Shown: positions 1 to 8,318 of the stretch, piece by piece
Layout: the number at the start of each line of letters is the position of its first letter
How positions within the stretch are numbered: the stretch's first letter is position 1
DNA from: Bacteroidota bacterium
GTDB lineage: Bacteria > Bacteroidota > Bacteroidia > Bacteroidales > VadinHA17
Direction of reading: 5' to 3'
Assembly: GCA_023430725.1 (NCBI GenBank)
Contig: JAEYZD010000074.1
Location: 1 to 23,977 of the forward strand
Length of the DNA stretch: 23,977 nt
Position numbers and translations under genes: made by a program
Notes under the pieces: model-generated
Told to the model about the DNA's origin: nothing
Seen by the model: only the letters and a program-made list of their open reading frames with translations
Database searches by the model: none

Positions 1-1
1 C

Positions 2-1873
2 GAGCGCCGCAACCACTATGCCTTCCATTCGGTCAACAGCCCCGTTGCGGGCTTCGACACCGACCGAGAGACATTCCTGGGCATCTATAACGGTTTTGAC
101 CATCCCGAAACTGTCTTTTCCGGCCGGCCCCAAAACAGCATCACCCATGGCTGGTCACCGGTGGCATCCCACTGCCTGGAGGCTGTCCTTGAGCCGGGTG
201 AGGTGAAGGAATACATCTTCGTCCTTGGCTATATCGAGAATCCTGACAACGAGAAGTTCATCGCTCCGAAGGTGATCAACAAGGTCAGAGCCAGGGCAAT
301 GATCGGCAGGTATGACACTTCCGGGAAGGTTGATATCGCCTTCGCGAAGCTGAAAGAGTACTGGAACAGCCAGCTCTCCGTCATAAGCCTGACCCACCCT
401 GACCCGCGCCTCGAGAGGATGGTCAACACCTGGAATCCATACCAGTGCATGGCAACGTACAACTTCTCGAGAAGCACCTCCTATTTTGAATCGGGCATTG
501 GCCGGGGGATGGGATTCCGCGATTCCAACCAGGACCTGGTGGGCTATGTCCAGATGATTGCTCAGCAGTCGCGCGACAGGATCATTGACATCGCCTCCAC
601 CCAGCTGAACGACGGCAGCGCATACCACCAGTACCAGCCCCTGACAAAGAGGGGCAACGCCGAGATCGGCGGCAATTTCAACGATGACCCCCTGTGGCTG
701 ATCTTCGGGGTGGCTGCATATCTCAAGGAGACGGGCGACTGGTCAATACTTGACGAGACGGTGCCGTTCAACAATGATCCGGATGATGCGGCAAGCCTTT
801 TCGAGCACCTGCGCCGCTCCTTCATGCACGTTGTGAATCACCTCGGACCTCACGGACTGCCTCTGATTGGGCGGGCGGACTGGAACGACTGCCTCAACCT
901 GAACTGCTTCTCTTCAAATCCCGATGAGAGCTTCCAGACCACCGAGAACCAGAAGGGAGGCCAGGCGGAATCGCTGTTCATTGCGGCAATGTTTGTGCTT
1001 TATGGTGCTGATTTTGTTACAATTGCACGTCGCAGGGGCGAGACTCAGATGGCTGATGAGGCCTCAGGGCATATTGATGCGATGGTCAGGGCCGTCAATG
1101 AGCATGGCTGGGACGGCGACTGGTTCCTTCGTGCATACGATTTTTACGGACGTAAGGTAGGCAGCCGTGAGAACGAGGAGGGTAAGATCTTCATTGAATC
1201 GCAGGGAATGTGTATCATGGCGGGGATCGGGCTTGACGACGGCAGGGCACTGAAGGCGCTGGCATCAGTCAATAAGCACCTTGCATGCGAATACGGAATT
1301 GTGCTTAACAACCCCGCCTTTACGAAATACTACCTCCACCTGGGAGAGATCTCCAGCTACCCCGAGGGGTACAAGGAAAATGCAGGCATTTTCTGCCATA
1401 ACAACCCGTGGATAATAATTGCCGAGACACTTGCCGGCAACGGACACAGGGCATTTGACTACTACAGCAGGATAACGCCCTCATACCTGGAGGATATAAG
1501 TGATCTTCACAAGACTGAGCCATATGTCTATTCACAGATGATAGCAGGCAAGGATGCGTTCCGTCCCGGGGAAGCCAAGAACAGCTGGCTCACAGGTACG
1601 GCCTCGTGGTGCTATTATGCTATCACACAGTATATCCTGGGGATAAGGCCCGATTATGACGGGTTGCTGGTTGACCCGTGCATACCTCCCGAGTGGGGAG
1701 GATTCACTGTCAGGCGCAAATTCAGGGGAGCAATCTACAATATCGAGATAGTCAACCCCGAGCGTAAGTCCAAGGGTGTCTGGGAGATCACGGTTGACGG
1801 CAGGAAGGTCGATTCGTGCATCCTTCCGGTCTTCCCCGAAGGCACCGAACACAATGTGAAAATAACAATGTAA
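2..1873 (+). CDS. Cellobiose phosphorylase, GH94 (5' end cut off by the window)
   Basis: The reading frame is open from base 2 to the TAA at 1871-1873, giving 623 visible residues. GH94 cellobiose phosphorylases are about 800-820 residues, so roughly 190 N-terminal residues lie outside the window. The enzyme splits cellobiose with phosphate into glucose 1-phosphate and glucose, saving ATP, in the cytoplasm. Recognisable stretches are ESGIGRGMGFRDSNQDL, then a long alpha/alpha-barrel segment, then RADWNDCLNLNCF near bases 872-910, the DWND region that carries the catalytic acid of the family, and a C-terminal beta-domain ending DPCIPPEWGGF onward. The next gene starts four bases after the stop, so the two are probably co-transcribed. 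Cellodextrin or another beta-glucoside phosphorylase of GH94 remains possible, but the close match to the cellobiose type makes that call the likeliest. Confidence 0.93.
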   Translation, partial: ERRNHYAFHSVNSPVAGFDTDRETFLGIYNGFDHPETVFSGRPQNSITHGWSPVASHCLEAVLEPGEVKEYIFVLGYIENPDNEKFIAPKVINKVRARAMIGRYDTSGKVDIAFAKLKEYWNSQLSVISLTHPDPRLERMVNTWNPYQCMATYNFSRSTSYFESGIGRGMGFRDSNQDLVGYVQMIAQQSRDRIIDIASTQLNDGSAYHQYQPLTKRGNAEIGGNFNDDPLWLIFGVAAYLKETGDWSILDETVPFNNDPDDAASLFEHLRRSFMHVVNHLGPHGLPLIGRADWNDCLNLNCFSSNPDESFQTTENQKGGQAESLFIAAMFVLYGADFVTIARRRGETQMADEASGHIDAMVRAVNEHGWDGDWFLRAYDFYGRKVGSRENEEGKIFIESQGMCIMAGIGLDDGRALKALASVNKHLACEYGIVLNNPAFTKYYLHLGEISSYPEGYKENAGIFCHNNPWIIIAETLAGNGHRAFDYYSRITPSYLEDISDLHKTEPYVYSQMIAGKDAFRPGEAKNSWLTGTASWCYYAITQYILGIRPDYDGLLVDPCIPPEWGGFTVRRKFRGAIYNIEIVNPERKSKGVWEITVDGRKVDSCILPVFPEGTEHNVKITM

Positions 1874-1877
1874 CGTC

Positions 1878-3617
1878 ATGAGAATAAACAGACTGTTTCT
1901 GATCCCATGCACCCTCCTGGTGCTTGCTGGCGCCGGTTGTGGCAATAATGCGATGACAACGGCGAAGCTTGCAGCCCCCGCCGATACTGATGCCATCCTG
2001 GTGAACCAGGCCGGTTATCTGCCCGGCGCAGAAAAAGTGGCCCTTGTGAGGGCAGTAGCCGCGAAGTTTGCCGTAATTGACGCTGTCACCGGCAAAACCG
2101 TTTTTGAAGGCATTGCCGGAGAACCCGCCTACTGGGAATTATCGGGCGATACAGTCCGCTCGGCCGATTTTTCTTCACTGAAGACCGAAGGCACTTACAG
2201 GATATGCATCGGTGATTCTGTGACCTGCTCAGCACCATTCCGCATAGGCAGCGATGTATATAATGAGATCGCGAAGGCGTCCGTAAAATCATATTATCTC
2301 AACCGCACCGGGATTGAGATCACGGAGGAATTCGGCGGCAAATGGGCACGTCCTGCCGGCCACCCTGATACGGCGGTGATCGTGCATGCCTCCGCCGCTT
2401 CGCCGGGCAGACCTGCAGGCGCAGTAATCTCCAGCCCCGGCGGGTGGTATGACGCAGGCGACTATAACAAGTATATCGTCAACAGCAGTATCACAAACTA
2501 TACACTGTTGCTCTTCTACCAGATGTTTCCGGAATATTGCAGGTCGCTTGACCTCAACATCCCCGAAAGCAGTAATGACATACCCGACCTGGTAGATGAA
2601 CTGCTCTGGAACCTGAGATGGTACCTGACAATGCAGGACCCGGCTGACGGAGGGGTGTACCACAAACTGACAAATCTGAATTTCTGCGGATTCGTGATGC
2701 CTCACGAGGCTACTGACCCGAGATATGTTGTGATGAAGAGCACGGCTGCCGCGCTTGACTTTGCTGCATTCACCGCCATGGCACACCGTATCTTTGCCAA
2801 TGACCCGTCAGAGGAGCTAAGGACACTTGCCGCCACCTGCCTCGAGGCATCCGGAAAGGCAATGAAATGGGCAGAGGCCCATCCTGATGTGATCTACAAA
2901 CAGCCTGCTGATGTAAGCACCGGCGCCTACGGCGATGACAACCTCTCCGACGAGCTCTTCTGGGCAATGGCAGAGAGGGCGCTGGCAACGGGATCTGTTC
3001 CGGGGCCGGGCTTCCTCGACGGTGTTGCGGCTGTGACCCCGACGTGGAACCAGTCGGCAATGCTGGGACTAGTCTCCCTTGCACTCAGCGGTGATGAAGC
3101 ATTTGCGACTCTGCGGCAAAGAGCCGCTGAGATGATCCTCGGTTATGCTGACGCCCTGCTGGAGAAATCGCGGGTCAGTCCCTACCGGATCAGCCTTGAC
3201 AGGTTCGACTGGGGTAGCACCTCAGATGTTGCCAACCAGGCCATGATTAAAATCGTTGCAATGAAACTTTCGGGCAGCGACAGGTTCCTGCCATCCGTTC
3301 AGGCCGATCTGAACTGGCTGTTGGGAACGAATCCGACAGGATACTGCTTCGTCACCGGGTTCGGAACTCTTTCGCCGATGTTTATCCATCACAGGCCTTC
3401 AGGCGCTGACGGTGTTCCTGAGCCGGTGCCTGGATTCCTTGTGGGCGGTCCGAACATTGTGGTAATGAATGACTGTCAGCCACCTGTTGAAAGATCTGCA
3501 TTCCCTGCGAAGTCATACTCTGACGTGGAGTGCAGCTATTCCACAAATGAGATCGCAATAAACTGGAACGCCCCGCTTGTGTTCCTGCTTGGCGCGATGG
3601 ACAGCATGCGGCAATAA
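1878..3617 (+). CDS. GH9 endoglucanase/cellulase, predicted lipoprotein
   Basis: 579 residues. The N-terminus is a short basic start plus hydrophobic stretch ending LVLAGAGC, a slightly atypical lipobox with Cys21, so the enzyme is probably anchored to a membrane facing outward. Residues of about 38-125 look like the Ig-like N-terminal domain of GH9 enzymes (VNQAGYLP at its start). The catalytic (alpha/alpha)6 domain follows: GGWYDAGDYNKY holds the two conserved aspartates at D192 and D195, and NEIAINWNAPL near the C-terminus holds the general acid E558. GH9 inverting enzymes hydrolyse beta-1,4-glucans. Together with the GH94 gene just upstream this makes a cellulose or mixed-linkage glucan pathway: cut outside, phosphorolyse inside. 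Some GH9 members are exo-glucosidases or act on cellodextrins, so the exact cleavage mode is open. No carbohydrate-binding module is visible. Confidence 0.93.
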   Translation: MRINRLFLIPCTLLVLAGAGCGNNAMTTAKLAAPADTDAILVNQAGYLPGAEKVALVRAVAAKFAVIDAVTGKTVFEGIAGEPAYWELSGDTVRSADFSSLKTEGTYRICIGDSVTCSAPFRIGSDVYNEIAKASVKSYYLNRTGIEITEEFGGKWARPAGHPDTAVIVHASAASPGRPAGAVISSPGGWYDAGDYNKYIVNSSITNYTLLLFYQMFPEYCRSLDLNIPESSNDIPDLVDELLWNLRWYLTMQDPADGGVYHKLTNLNFCGFVMPHEATDPRYVVMKSTAAALDFAAFTAMAHRIFANDPSEELRTLAATCLEASGKAMKWAEAHPDVIYKQPADVSTGAYGDDNLSDELFWAMAERALATGSVPGPGFLDGVAAVTPTWNQSAMLGLVSLALSGDEAFATLRQRAAEMILGYADALLEKSRVSPYRISLDRFDWGSTSDVANQAMIKIVAMKLSGSDRFLPSVQADLNWLLGTNPTGYCFVTGFGTLSPMFIHHRPSGADGVPEPVPGFLVGGPNIVVMNDCQPPVERSAFPAKSYSDVECSYSTNEIAINWNAPLVFLLGAMDSMRQ

Positions 3618-3711
3618 CCTCTGCCGGAAGAGGACATGCTGCCCAACATTTTCTGATTCCCTTCAGAACCGGATCCAAATGCATAACTTAGTGGATCAAA
3701 GGAATCATAAG

Positions 3712-4905
3712 ATGAGCACAAGAAGAACCTTTATCAAACAGGGCGGACTGACTGCAGGAGGTATTGCCACGGCAACAGCACTGGGAGCAGCCGTAATACC
3801 GGCGGATGGCAGCTTTTACCGTGATCGCGGCAGAGCCGATGGGATCAGGATCAGCAAGATGTTTGTCGAACCCCTCAGCATCGAGATGGATCCCTTCCCG
3901 ATTGCTCTTGGAGTGATGACACATCTTGACAATGCCTTTGTAAGGATCGTCCTCGAAAACGGTGTCGAAGGGTACGGAGAAGCCGCACCTATCATGACTA
4001 TCAGCGGCGAGAATCAGCAGACGATTCTCGGTACGATTAACAGCTGCCGGGAATTCATTGTTGGCCAGGATATAAACAACTACAGGGCAATCTCATATAC
4101 ACTTAAGACAGCATTCTGGGCACAGGCGACAGCCAGGTGTGCAATCGAAATGGCCCTGCTTGATGCATATACAAAAACCCTGAAGATCCCATTCAGCAGG
4201 TTTCTGGGAGGTACTGAAACAAGAGTGGAGACCGATTACACAATCGCCATTGTGCCGGCCGAACAGGCGAAGAAGGAGGCTATCCAGCTTGCAGCGGAAG
4301 GGTACAGGGTGATAAAGACAAAGGTGGGTACCAGTCTGAAAGAGGATGTTGACAGGGTTCTGGCAATAAGGGACGGCGCCCCTGACTGCGGAATACTTAT
4401 TGATGCCAACCAGGGTTATTCGCCGAAGACTGCTCTCCGTTTCATCAACGAGGTGGTCGGTCATGGCATTTACCCGGTGATGTTTGAGCAGCCGGTTCAC
4501 AAGAACGACCTGGCCGGGATGAAGTATGTCCGTGACAACACCGAGATCCTTGTGGGTGCGGATGAATCGGTATTCACCCGTGCTGATGCAATCAACATTG
4601 TGCGGACCGGTTGTGCCGATGCAATCAACATCAAGCTGATGAAGTCGTGCATCATTGAGGCACTGGATATAGCTGCCATAGCGCGCAGCGCGAACCTCAA
4701 GCTGATGATCGGCTGCATGGTTGAGACCAACCTTGCGCTGGGGTGCGCGGTTCATTTTGCTGCAGGTGTGGGAGGGTTTGAATTCATTGATCTCGACCCG
4801 TCGTTTGATATCTCGGAGTGTCCGGTCAGTGGTGGCCCCGTTTACAGGGCGCCTTACTGGACCATTGGCCCGGAGCCGGGGCTGGGGTTTTCATCCAGGC
4901 AGTAG
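3712..4905 (+). CDS. Dipeptide epimerase (enolase superfamily) with Tat signal
   Basis: 397 residues from ATG 3712. This start is chosen over the upstream extension to 3577 because it follows AAAGGAA and opens directly with MSTRRTFIKQGG, a twin-arginine signal with a hydrophobic stretch to about residue 32. The folded enzyme would thus be exported to the periplasm. Barrel motifs of the dipeptide-epimerase group are all present: KTK with K202 and K204, metal ligands D231 (IDAN), E259 (FEQP) and D284 (GADES), the opposite acid/base K308 (INIKLMK), and D360-L-D362, the DxD that binds the dipeptide amino group in Ala-Glu epimerases. These enzymes interconvert L,D and L,L dipeptides, typically from peptidoglycan peptides. 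Substrate cannot be read from sequence; L-Ala-D/L-Glu or another X-Glu dipeptide is plausible. It follows the cellulase by 94 bases and may or may not share its transcript. Confidence 0.9.
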   Translation: MSTRRTFIKQGGLTAGGIATATALGAAVIPADGSFYRDRGRADGIRISKMFVEPLSIEMDPFPIALGVMTHLDNAFVRIVLENGVEGYGEAAPIMTISGENQQTILGTINSCREFIVGQDINNYRAISYTLKTAFWAQATARCAIEMALLDAYTKTLKIPFSRFLGGTETRVETDYTIAIVPAEQAKKEAIQLAAEGYRVIKTKVGTSLKEDVDRVLAIRDGAPDCGILIDANQGYSPKTALRFINEVVGHGIYPVMFEQPVHKNDLAGMKYVRDNTEILVGADESVFTRADAINIVRTGCADAINIKLMKSCIIEALDIAAIARSANLKLMIGCMVETNLALGCAVHFAAGVGGFEFIDLDPSFDISECPVSGGPVYRAPYWTIGPEPGLGFSSRQ

Positions 4906-4919
4906 GCAATAGTGAAGAA

Positions 4920-4994
4920 GGTCGCAGATCTGCAAGAATTGTAGGGCAGGAAGCGCGTCATATCCACGCAGGTCATAGACCTGCAAGAATTGTA
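4920..4994. repeat. Pair of 24-base imperfect direct repeats, each with a palindrome
   Basis: Copies lie at 4920-4943 and 4971-4994, 51 bases apart, and agree at 21 of 24 positions. The first contains the perfect 10-base palindrome GCAGATCTGC (4924-4933). In the second the matching place is the inverted repeat GCAGGTC-ATA-GACCTGC (4968-4984). Both are followed by the identical tail AAGAATTGTA. They sit between two convergent genes. The layout resembles a dispersed REP-type element; a weak bidirectional terminator is the alternative, though no T-tract follows. Confidence 0.6.
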
Positions 4995-5026
4995 ATACAG
5001 CAGCTTAGTGCCAATAATGCAAACTT

Positions 5027-5323
5027 TCAGTCCCCCGGCCTGAGATAATCCCCCAGCGCCGTCACATACTCAGCAAACTTCTGACGCCCCAGACCGGTGA
5101 TTGCACACATCGTCTGAGGGTAACTCTCTCCGAAACTCTTCTTCACCGAGATGTAACCCGCATCCTTCAGCTTCCCTATCTGAACACTGAGATTGCCCGC
5201 TGTCGCTTCGGTCTTCTCCTTCAGATAGCTGAAATCTGCACTGTCAACACTGATAAGTACCGACATTATCGCCAGCCTTAGCTGCGAATGCAAAAGCGGA
5301 TCAAGCTCCCTGAACGGTGTCAT
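5027..5323 (-). CDS. Winged-helix transcriptional regulator
   Basis: 98 residues, starting at the ATG whose complement is 5321-5323. This start has an AAAGGGG ribosome binding site just upstream; the longer reading to 5359 would lie entirely inside the preceding gene without such a site. The protein is a single winged-helix DNA-binding domain: HSQLRLAIMSVL forms helix 1, YLKEKTEATAGNLSVQIGKL covers the helix-turn-helix, and GYISVKKSF begins the wing, matching the stand-alone winged-helix (HTH_34/MarR-like) regulators common in Bacteroidota. No ligand domain or metal-binding cysteine set is seen. It overlaps the end of the membrane protein gene by 23 bases, so the two are translated from one message, which suggests the regulator controls or responds to that protein, as in many such pairs. 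Confidence 0.85.
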   Translation of the reverse strand: MTPFRELDPLLHSQLRLAIMSVLISVDSADFSYLKEKTEATAGNLSVQIGKLKDAGYISVKKSFGESYPQTMCAITGLGRQKFAEYVTALGDYLRPGD

Positions 5324-5897
5324 GGCTGCCCCTTTTTCTGAGAAGATAACCCGGAACAAGATACCCGATAACCATTGCCACCGGCATAGTCAATCCTGAT
5401 ACTGTGTCACCGCCGAAGTGAGCAACCAGTGCAAGAATCCAGAAGGCTCCGGCACCCCACATCATCGGCCGGAACTTCATAATGACGCCCGAGATCAGCA
5501 GTGGCATCCCTGCCATCAGCAGCATATATTTGGCGACGCTGCCCGTTTCAAGAGGAAATACAATAAAAAATACAACCGAGGCAAAGAGAAAGGCAATCCA
5601 GGTCCAGACGTAAATTGCCGTGCCGTATGTATACATCCTCTCTTTCTTACCCCTCGCAAAACCGTAGGCGAAAGAGACAATCGCTCCCGGGATGACAAAG
5701 AACCATACATACCATGAGTTCGTCCATCCGGCATATTTCCACAGCAGAAATTCCGACAGGCTGCAGGCAAAAATCAGCCAGCCCCAGAGGAGCAGGTGAA
5801 AACTCGCCTGGGCGATACTCACCCTCGTCTTGTTGATCATTTCAGTGATGACCCTGAGGCTCTCCTCCCCTGTCATCAATTTTTCTTCATTTTCCAT
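5301..5897 (-). CDS. Multi-pass membrane protein paired with winged-helix regulator
   Basis: 198 residues from the ATG complementary to 5895-5897; a slightly longer reading to 5921 adds eight residues and has no support. After a charged N-terminus (MENEEKLMTGEESLRVITEM) the chain has about five to six hydrophobic segments: near ASFHLLLWGWLIFACSL, WYVWFFVIPGAIVSFAYGF, YVWTWIAFLFASVVFFIVF, KYMLLMAGMPLLISGVIM, WGAGAFWILALVAHF and MPVAMVIGYLVPGYLL. The ends are basic (LLRKRGSHD), as expected for a cytoplasmic side. I do not recognise a transporter or enzyme family. Its gene overlaps the downstream regulator gene, and a TAnnTTTG-like promoter lies upstream. Membrane protein plus small winged-helix regulator is a recurring arrangement in Bacteroidota, with unknown output. 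Confidence 0.82.
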   Translation of the reverse strand: MENEEKLMTGEESLRVITEMINKTRVSIAQASFHLLLWGWLIFACSLSEFLLWKYAGWTNSWYVWFFVIPGAIVSFAYGFARGKKERMYTYGTAIYVWTWIAFLFASVVFFIVFPLETGSVAKYMLLMAGMPLLISGVIMKFRPMMWGAGAFWILALVAHFGGDTVSGLTMPVAMVIGYLVPGYLLRKRGSHDTVQGA

Positions 5898-5943
5898 GGC
5901 TTTTGTTAATTTTACAATCAATATTCAAGCAAACAACTTGATA

Positions 5944-5951
5944 CAAATGTA
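5944..5951 (-). promoter_or_regulatory. Predicted -7 box TACATTTG for the membrane protein/regulator operon
   Basis: On the minus strand the bases read TACATTTG, an exact TAnnTTTG match, about 47 bases before the chosen ATG. No clear TTTG is seen at -33 spacing, so this rests on the -7 box alone. Confidence 0.45.
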
Positions 5952-6059
5952 AACTAGTTTATGTTATAAACCTAATTTATTTGAAGGATTTTTATCCGGA
6001 AACAGGTTTCGCGCTGTATCGTATTGTTTATCTGTAATTTATAAGATTGATAAAAAATC

Positions 6060-6410
6060 ATGGGAGTGATCAGGATTGAGGACATGGAGTTTTATGCCTT
6101 TCACGGGCATTACCGCGAGGAACAGATTGTAGGTAGCCATTTCATGGTTGATGTGACCATTGAGACCGACACTGACAAAGCCGGGAAAAGTGACGAACTG
6201 CATGACACCCTCAACTATCAGACGGCATACCTGATTGTAAAGCGGGAGATGGAAAAGACCTCCAACCTGCTGGAGCATATTGCCACCCGGATACTGAATG
6301 CCCTGTATGATGAAATGACAGGCATCGGTAAGGCTACCGTGAGGGTTGCCAAGCTCAATCCGGTCATGGGTGGCAGGATCGGCCGCGTCAGCGTGGAGGT
6401 CACAAGATAA
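6060..6410 (+). CDS. folB: Dihydroneopterin aldolase
   Basis: 116 residues, normal for FolB. The enzyme converts 7,8-dihydroneopterin to 6-hydroxymethyl-7,8-dihydropterin and glycolaldehyde in folate synthesis, in the cytoplasm. The N-terminal strand and loop IEDMEFYAFHGHYREEQ match the family; E21 falls where the substrate-binding glutamate sits. LNYQTAYLIVKREM and LLEHIATRILNAL are the helices, and VAKLNPVMGGRIGRVSVEVTR is the C-terminal signature with K98 as the likely catalytic lysine. The tunnel-fold enzyme is usually an octamer. The gene stands alone, divergent from the membrane protein operon and 134 bases ahead of glnS, with no other folate gene in view. No exact TAnnTTTG box was found in front of it. 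Confidence 0.93.
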   Translation: MGVIRIEDMEFYAFHGHYREEQIVGSHFMVDVTIETDTDKAGKSDELHDTLNYQTAYLIVKREMEKTSNLLEHIATRILNALYDEMTGIGKATVRVAKLNPVMGGRIGRVSVEVTR

Positions 6411-6514
6411 ATCGTCAGACATGCCCACAATTCCGACGGAGCTCCGGGTGATACGTTAATGCATCATTCCCGTCAAAAAAGTATCACAACAGCATTTCGT
6501 GCCCTATTTCCGTA

Positions 6515-6522
6515 TATTTTTG
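6515..6522 (+). promoter_or_regulatory. Predicted -7 box TATTTTTG for glnS
   Basis: Exact TAnnTTTG match 22 bases before the glnS ATG, implying a very short leader. Upstream there is only TTTC at 6495-6498, so the -33 element is weak. Confidence 0.5.
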
Positions 6523-6544
6523 TACGTTCTATTTTATACAGCAA

Positions 6545-8236
6545 ATGAAAGAATCTGAAGAGATAATCAAACCCGAATCACAGCACTTCATAGAGCAGGC
6601 CATTGAGAAGGATCTTGCCGAGGGAAGGAACGGCGGACGCATCCATACCCGTTTTCCGCCCGAGCCTAATGGTTACCTCCATATAGGGCATGCGAAGGCA
6701 ATATGCCTCGATTTCGGCATGGCCGAAAAATACGGCGGGAAGTGCAATCTCCGGTTTGACGACACCAATCCGACAAAGGAGGATGTAGAATACGTCGACT
6801 CCATCAAGGAAGACATTCAGTGGCTTGGATTCACGTGGGAAGACCGTGAGTATTACGCTTCGGATTATTTCGGGAAGCTGTGGGAATTTGCCGTGTCACT
6901 CATAAAACGTGGGCTGGCATATGTTGATGACCAGAGCGCAGAGGCGATCTCTGAACAGAAGGGGACCACTACGCAGCCAGGAAAGGAGAGTCCGTACAGG
7001 AGCAGGAGCATTGAGGAGAACCTCAACCTTTTCTACCGTATGAACGAAGGTGAATTCGAGGAGGGGAGCCGCGTGCTCAGGGCCCGTATTGACATGGCCT
7101 CCCCGAACATGCATATGCGTGACCCTATCATTTACCGCATACTGAATACCCCTCATCATCGCACCGGGACGAAGTGGAAGGTCTATCCAATGTACGACTT
7201 CGCCCACGGGCAGAGTGACTACTTCGAGGGTATAACCCATTCGCTCTGCACACTTGAGTTCGAGGTGCACAGGCCTCTTTACGACTGGTTCATTGATCAG
7301 CTGAAGATAGACGATTACAGACCCCGCCAGATCGAGTTCAACCGCCTGAATCTAACCTATACCGTAATGAGCAAACGGAAGCTGCTCGAATTGGTTAAGG
7401 ATAATGTTGTCAGCGGCTGGGATGATCCGCGTATGCCAACGCTCTGCGGGCTGCGCAGGCGCGGATATACGCCTGAATCAATAAGGCGCTTTGTGGATCT
7501 CATTGGCTACACAAAGGTCGAAGCCATAAATGATGTCTCCCTTCTCGAATATGCCGTCAGGGAAGATCTCAACAAGCGTGCTCCGAGAGTTTTCGGTGTG
7601 CTCAATCCACTGAAAGTTATAATCACAAACTATCCTGAAGGGGCAACCGAGAATATGGAGATCCTCAATAATCCGGAGGATGAGACTCAGGGAACTCGCC
7701 TCGTACCCTTCAGCCGCGAGATTTATATTGAGAAGGAAGATTTCCTGGAGAATCCACCTCACAAGTTCTTCCGGCTTGCACCCGGTCAGGAGGTACGTCT
7801 CAAGGGAGCATACATAATCAAATGTACCGGTGTGAAGAAGAGTGATGTGGGTGAGATTGAGGAGGTGCATTGCACAATTGACCCGGCAACACGCAGCGGA
7901 GGTCCGGATTCGGACCGCAAGGTCAAGGGCACCCTTCACTGGGTATCGGCTGCACATGCTCTGGATGCAGAGGTAAGGCTCTATGACAGGCTCTTCAGCG
8001 ATGAAGATCCCTCCGGTCACAAGGATGTTGATGCCAGGGAGTTTCTTAATCCCGGTTCACTGTCTGTGCTCACCGGATGTAAGGTAGAGCCTTCGCTGGC
8101 AGGATCAGGGCCACTCACCAGGGTCCAGTTCCAGAGAATCGGTTACTTCTGTACCGACTATGACAGCCGTCCGGGGAAACTGGTGTTCAATCGTACGGTT
8201 GGATTGAAGGACAGCTGGGCTAAGCAGAACAAGTAG
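6545..8236 (+). CDS. glnS: Glutaminyl-tRNA synthetase
   Basis: 563 residues, the usual size for bacterial GlnRS. The enzyme charges tRNA-Gln with glutamine using ATP. The class I motifs are intact: PPEPNGYLHIGHAK with HIGH at residues 46-49, and VMSKRK with M275-S-K-R-K in the KMSKS position. RFDDTNPTKE after the first motif, the acceptor-stem-binding middle part (YDFAHGQSDYFEGITHSLCT) and the two C-terminal beta-barrels (from about residue 340) are all recognisable and separate GlnRS from the related GluRS. Presence of GlnRS means Gln-tRNA need not be made by the GatCAB route. A tRNA-Gln(CTG) gene lies about 100 bases downstream with its own promoter. The next gene over has no functional link, so this is a housekeeping locus. 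Confidence 0.97.
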   Translation: MKESEEIIKPESQHFIEQAIEKDLAEGRNGGRIHTRFPPEPNGYLHIGHAKAICLDFGMAEKYGGKCNLRFDDTNPTKEDVEYVDSIKEDIQWLGFTWEDREYYASDYFGKLWEFAVSLIKRGLAYVDDQSAEAISEQKGTTTQPGKESPYRSRSIEENLNLFYRMNEGEFEEGSRVLRARIDMASPNMHMRDPIIYRILNTPHHRTGTKWKVYPMYDFAHGQSDYFEGITHSLCTLEFEVHRPLYDWFIDQLKIDDYRPRQIEFNRLNLTYTVMSKRKLLELVKDNVVSGWDDPRMPTLCGLRRRGYTPESIRRFVDLIGYTKVEAINDVSLLEYAVREDLNKRAPRVFGVLNPLKVIITNYPEGATENMEILNNPEDETQGTRLVPFSREIYIEKEDFLENPPHKFFRLAPGQEVRLKGAYIIKCTGVKKSDVGEIEEVHCTIDPATRSGGPDSDRKVKGTLHWVSAAHALDAEVRLYDRLFSDEDPSGHKDVDAREFLNPGSLSVLTGCKVEPSLAGSGPLTRVQFQRIGYFCTDYDSRPGKLVFNRTVGLKDSWAKQNK

Positions 8237-8318
8237 CAGCCTCATAGGACCGTCAGGCATTCAATCCCGGCTGAAGGATTAAAAAAGTATAAGTTTCAAT
8301 AATAAGTTGGAAATTTTA

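Noticed and set aside
155..628. Long minus-strand open frame inside the GH94 gene
   Set aside because: It lies opposite a well-supported gene whose family motifs are intact, and its product has no recognisable pattern; it is a shadow caused by codon bias.
3618..3633. Possible hairpin CCTCT-GCCGGA-AGAGG after the cellulase gene
   Set aside because: Only five stem pairs and no T-tract follow, so it is too weak to call a terminator.
3577..3711. Extended N-terminus of the epimerase
   Set aside because: The extra residues overlap the end of the cellulase gene and precede the Tat signal; the ATG at 3712 has a good ribosome binding site.
4093..4755. 220-residue minus-strand open frame inside the epimerase gene
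   Set aside because: Fully opposite the epimerase, whose catalytic residues are all present; no signal, ribosome binding site or domain supports it.
4818..5048. 76-residue plus-strand open frame over the end of the epimerase gene and the repeats
   Set aside because: It starts inside the epimerase in another frame and its only pattern comes from the DNA repeat pair.
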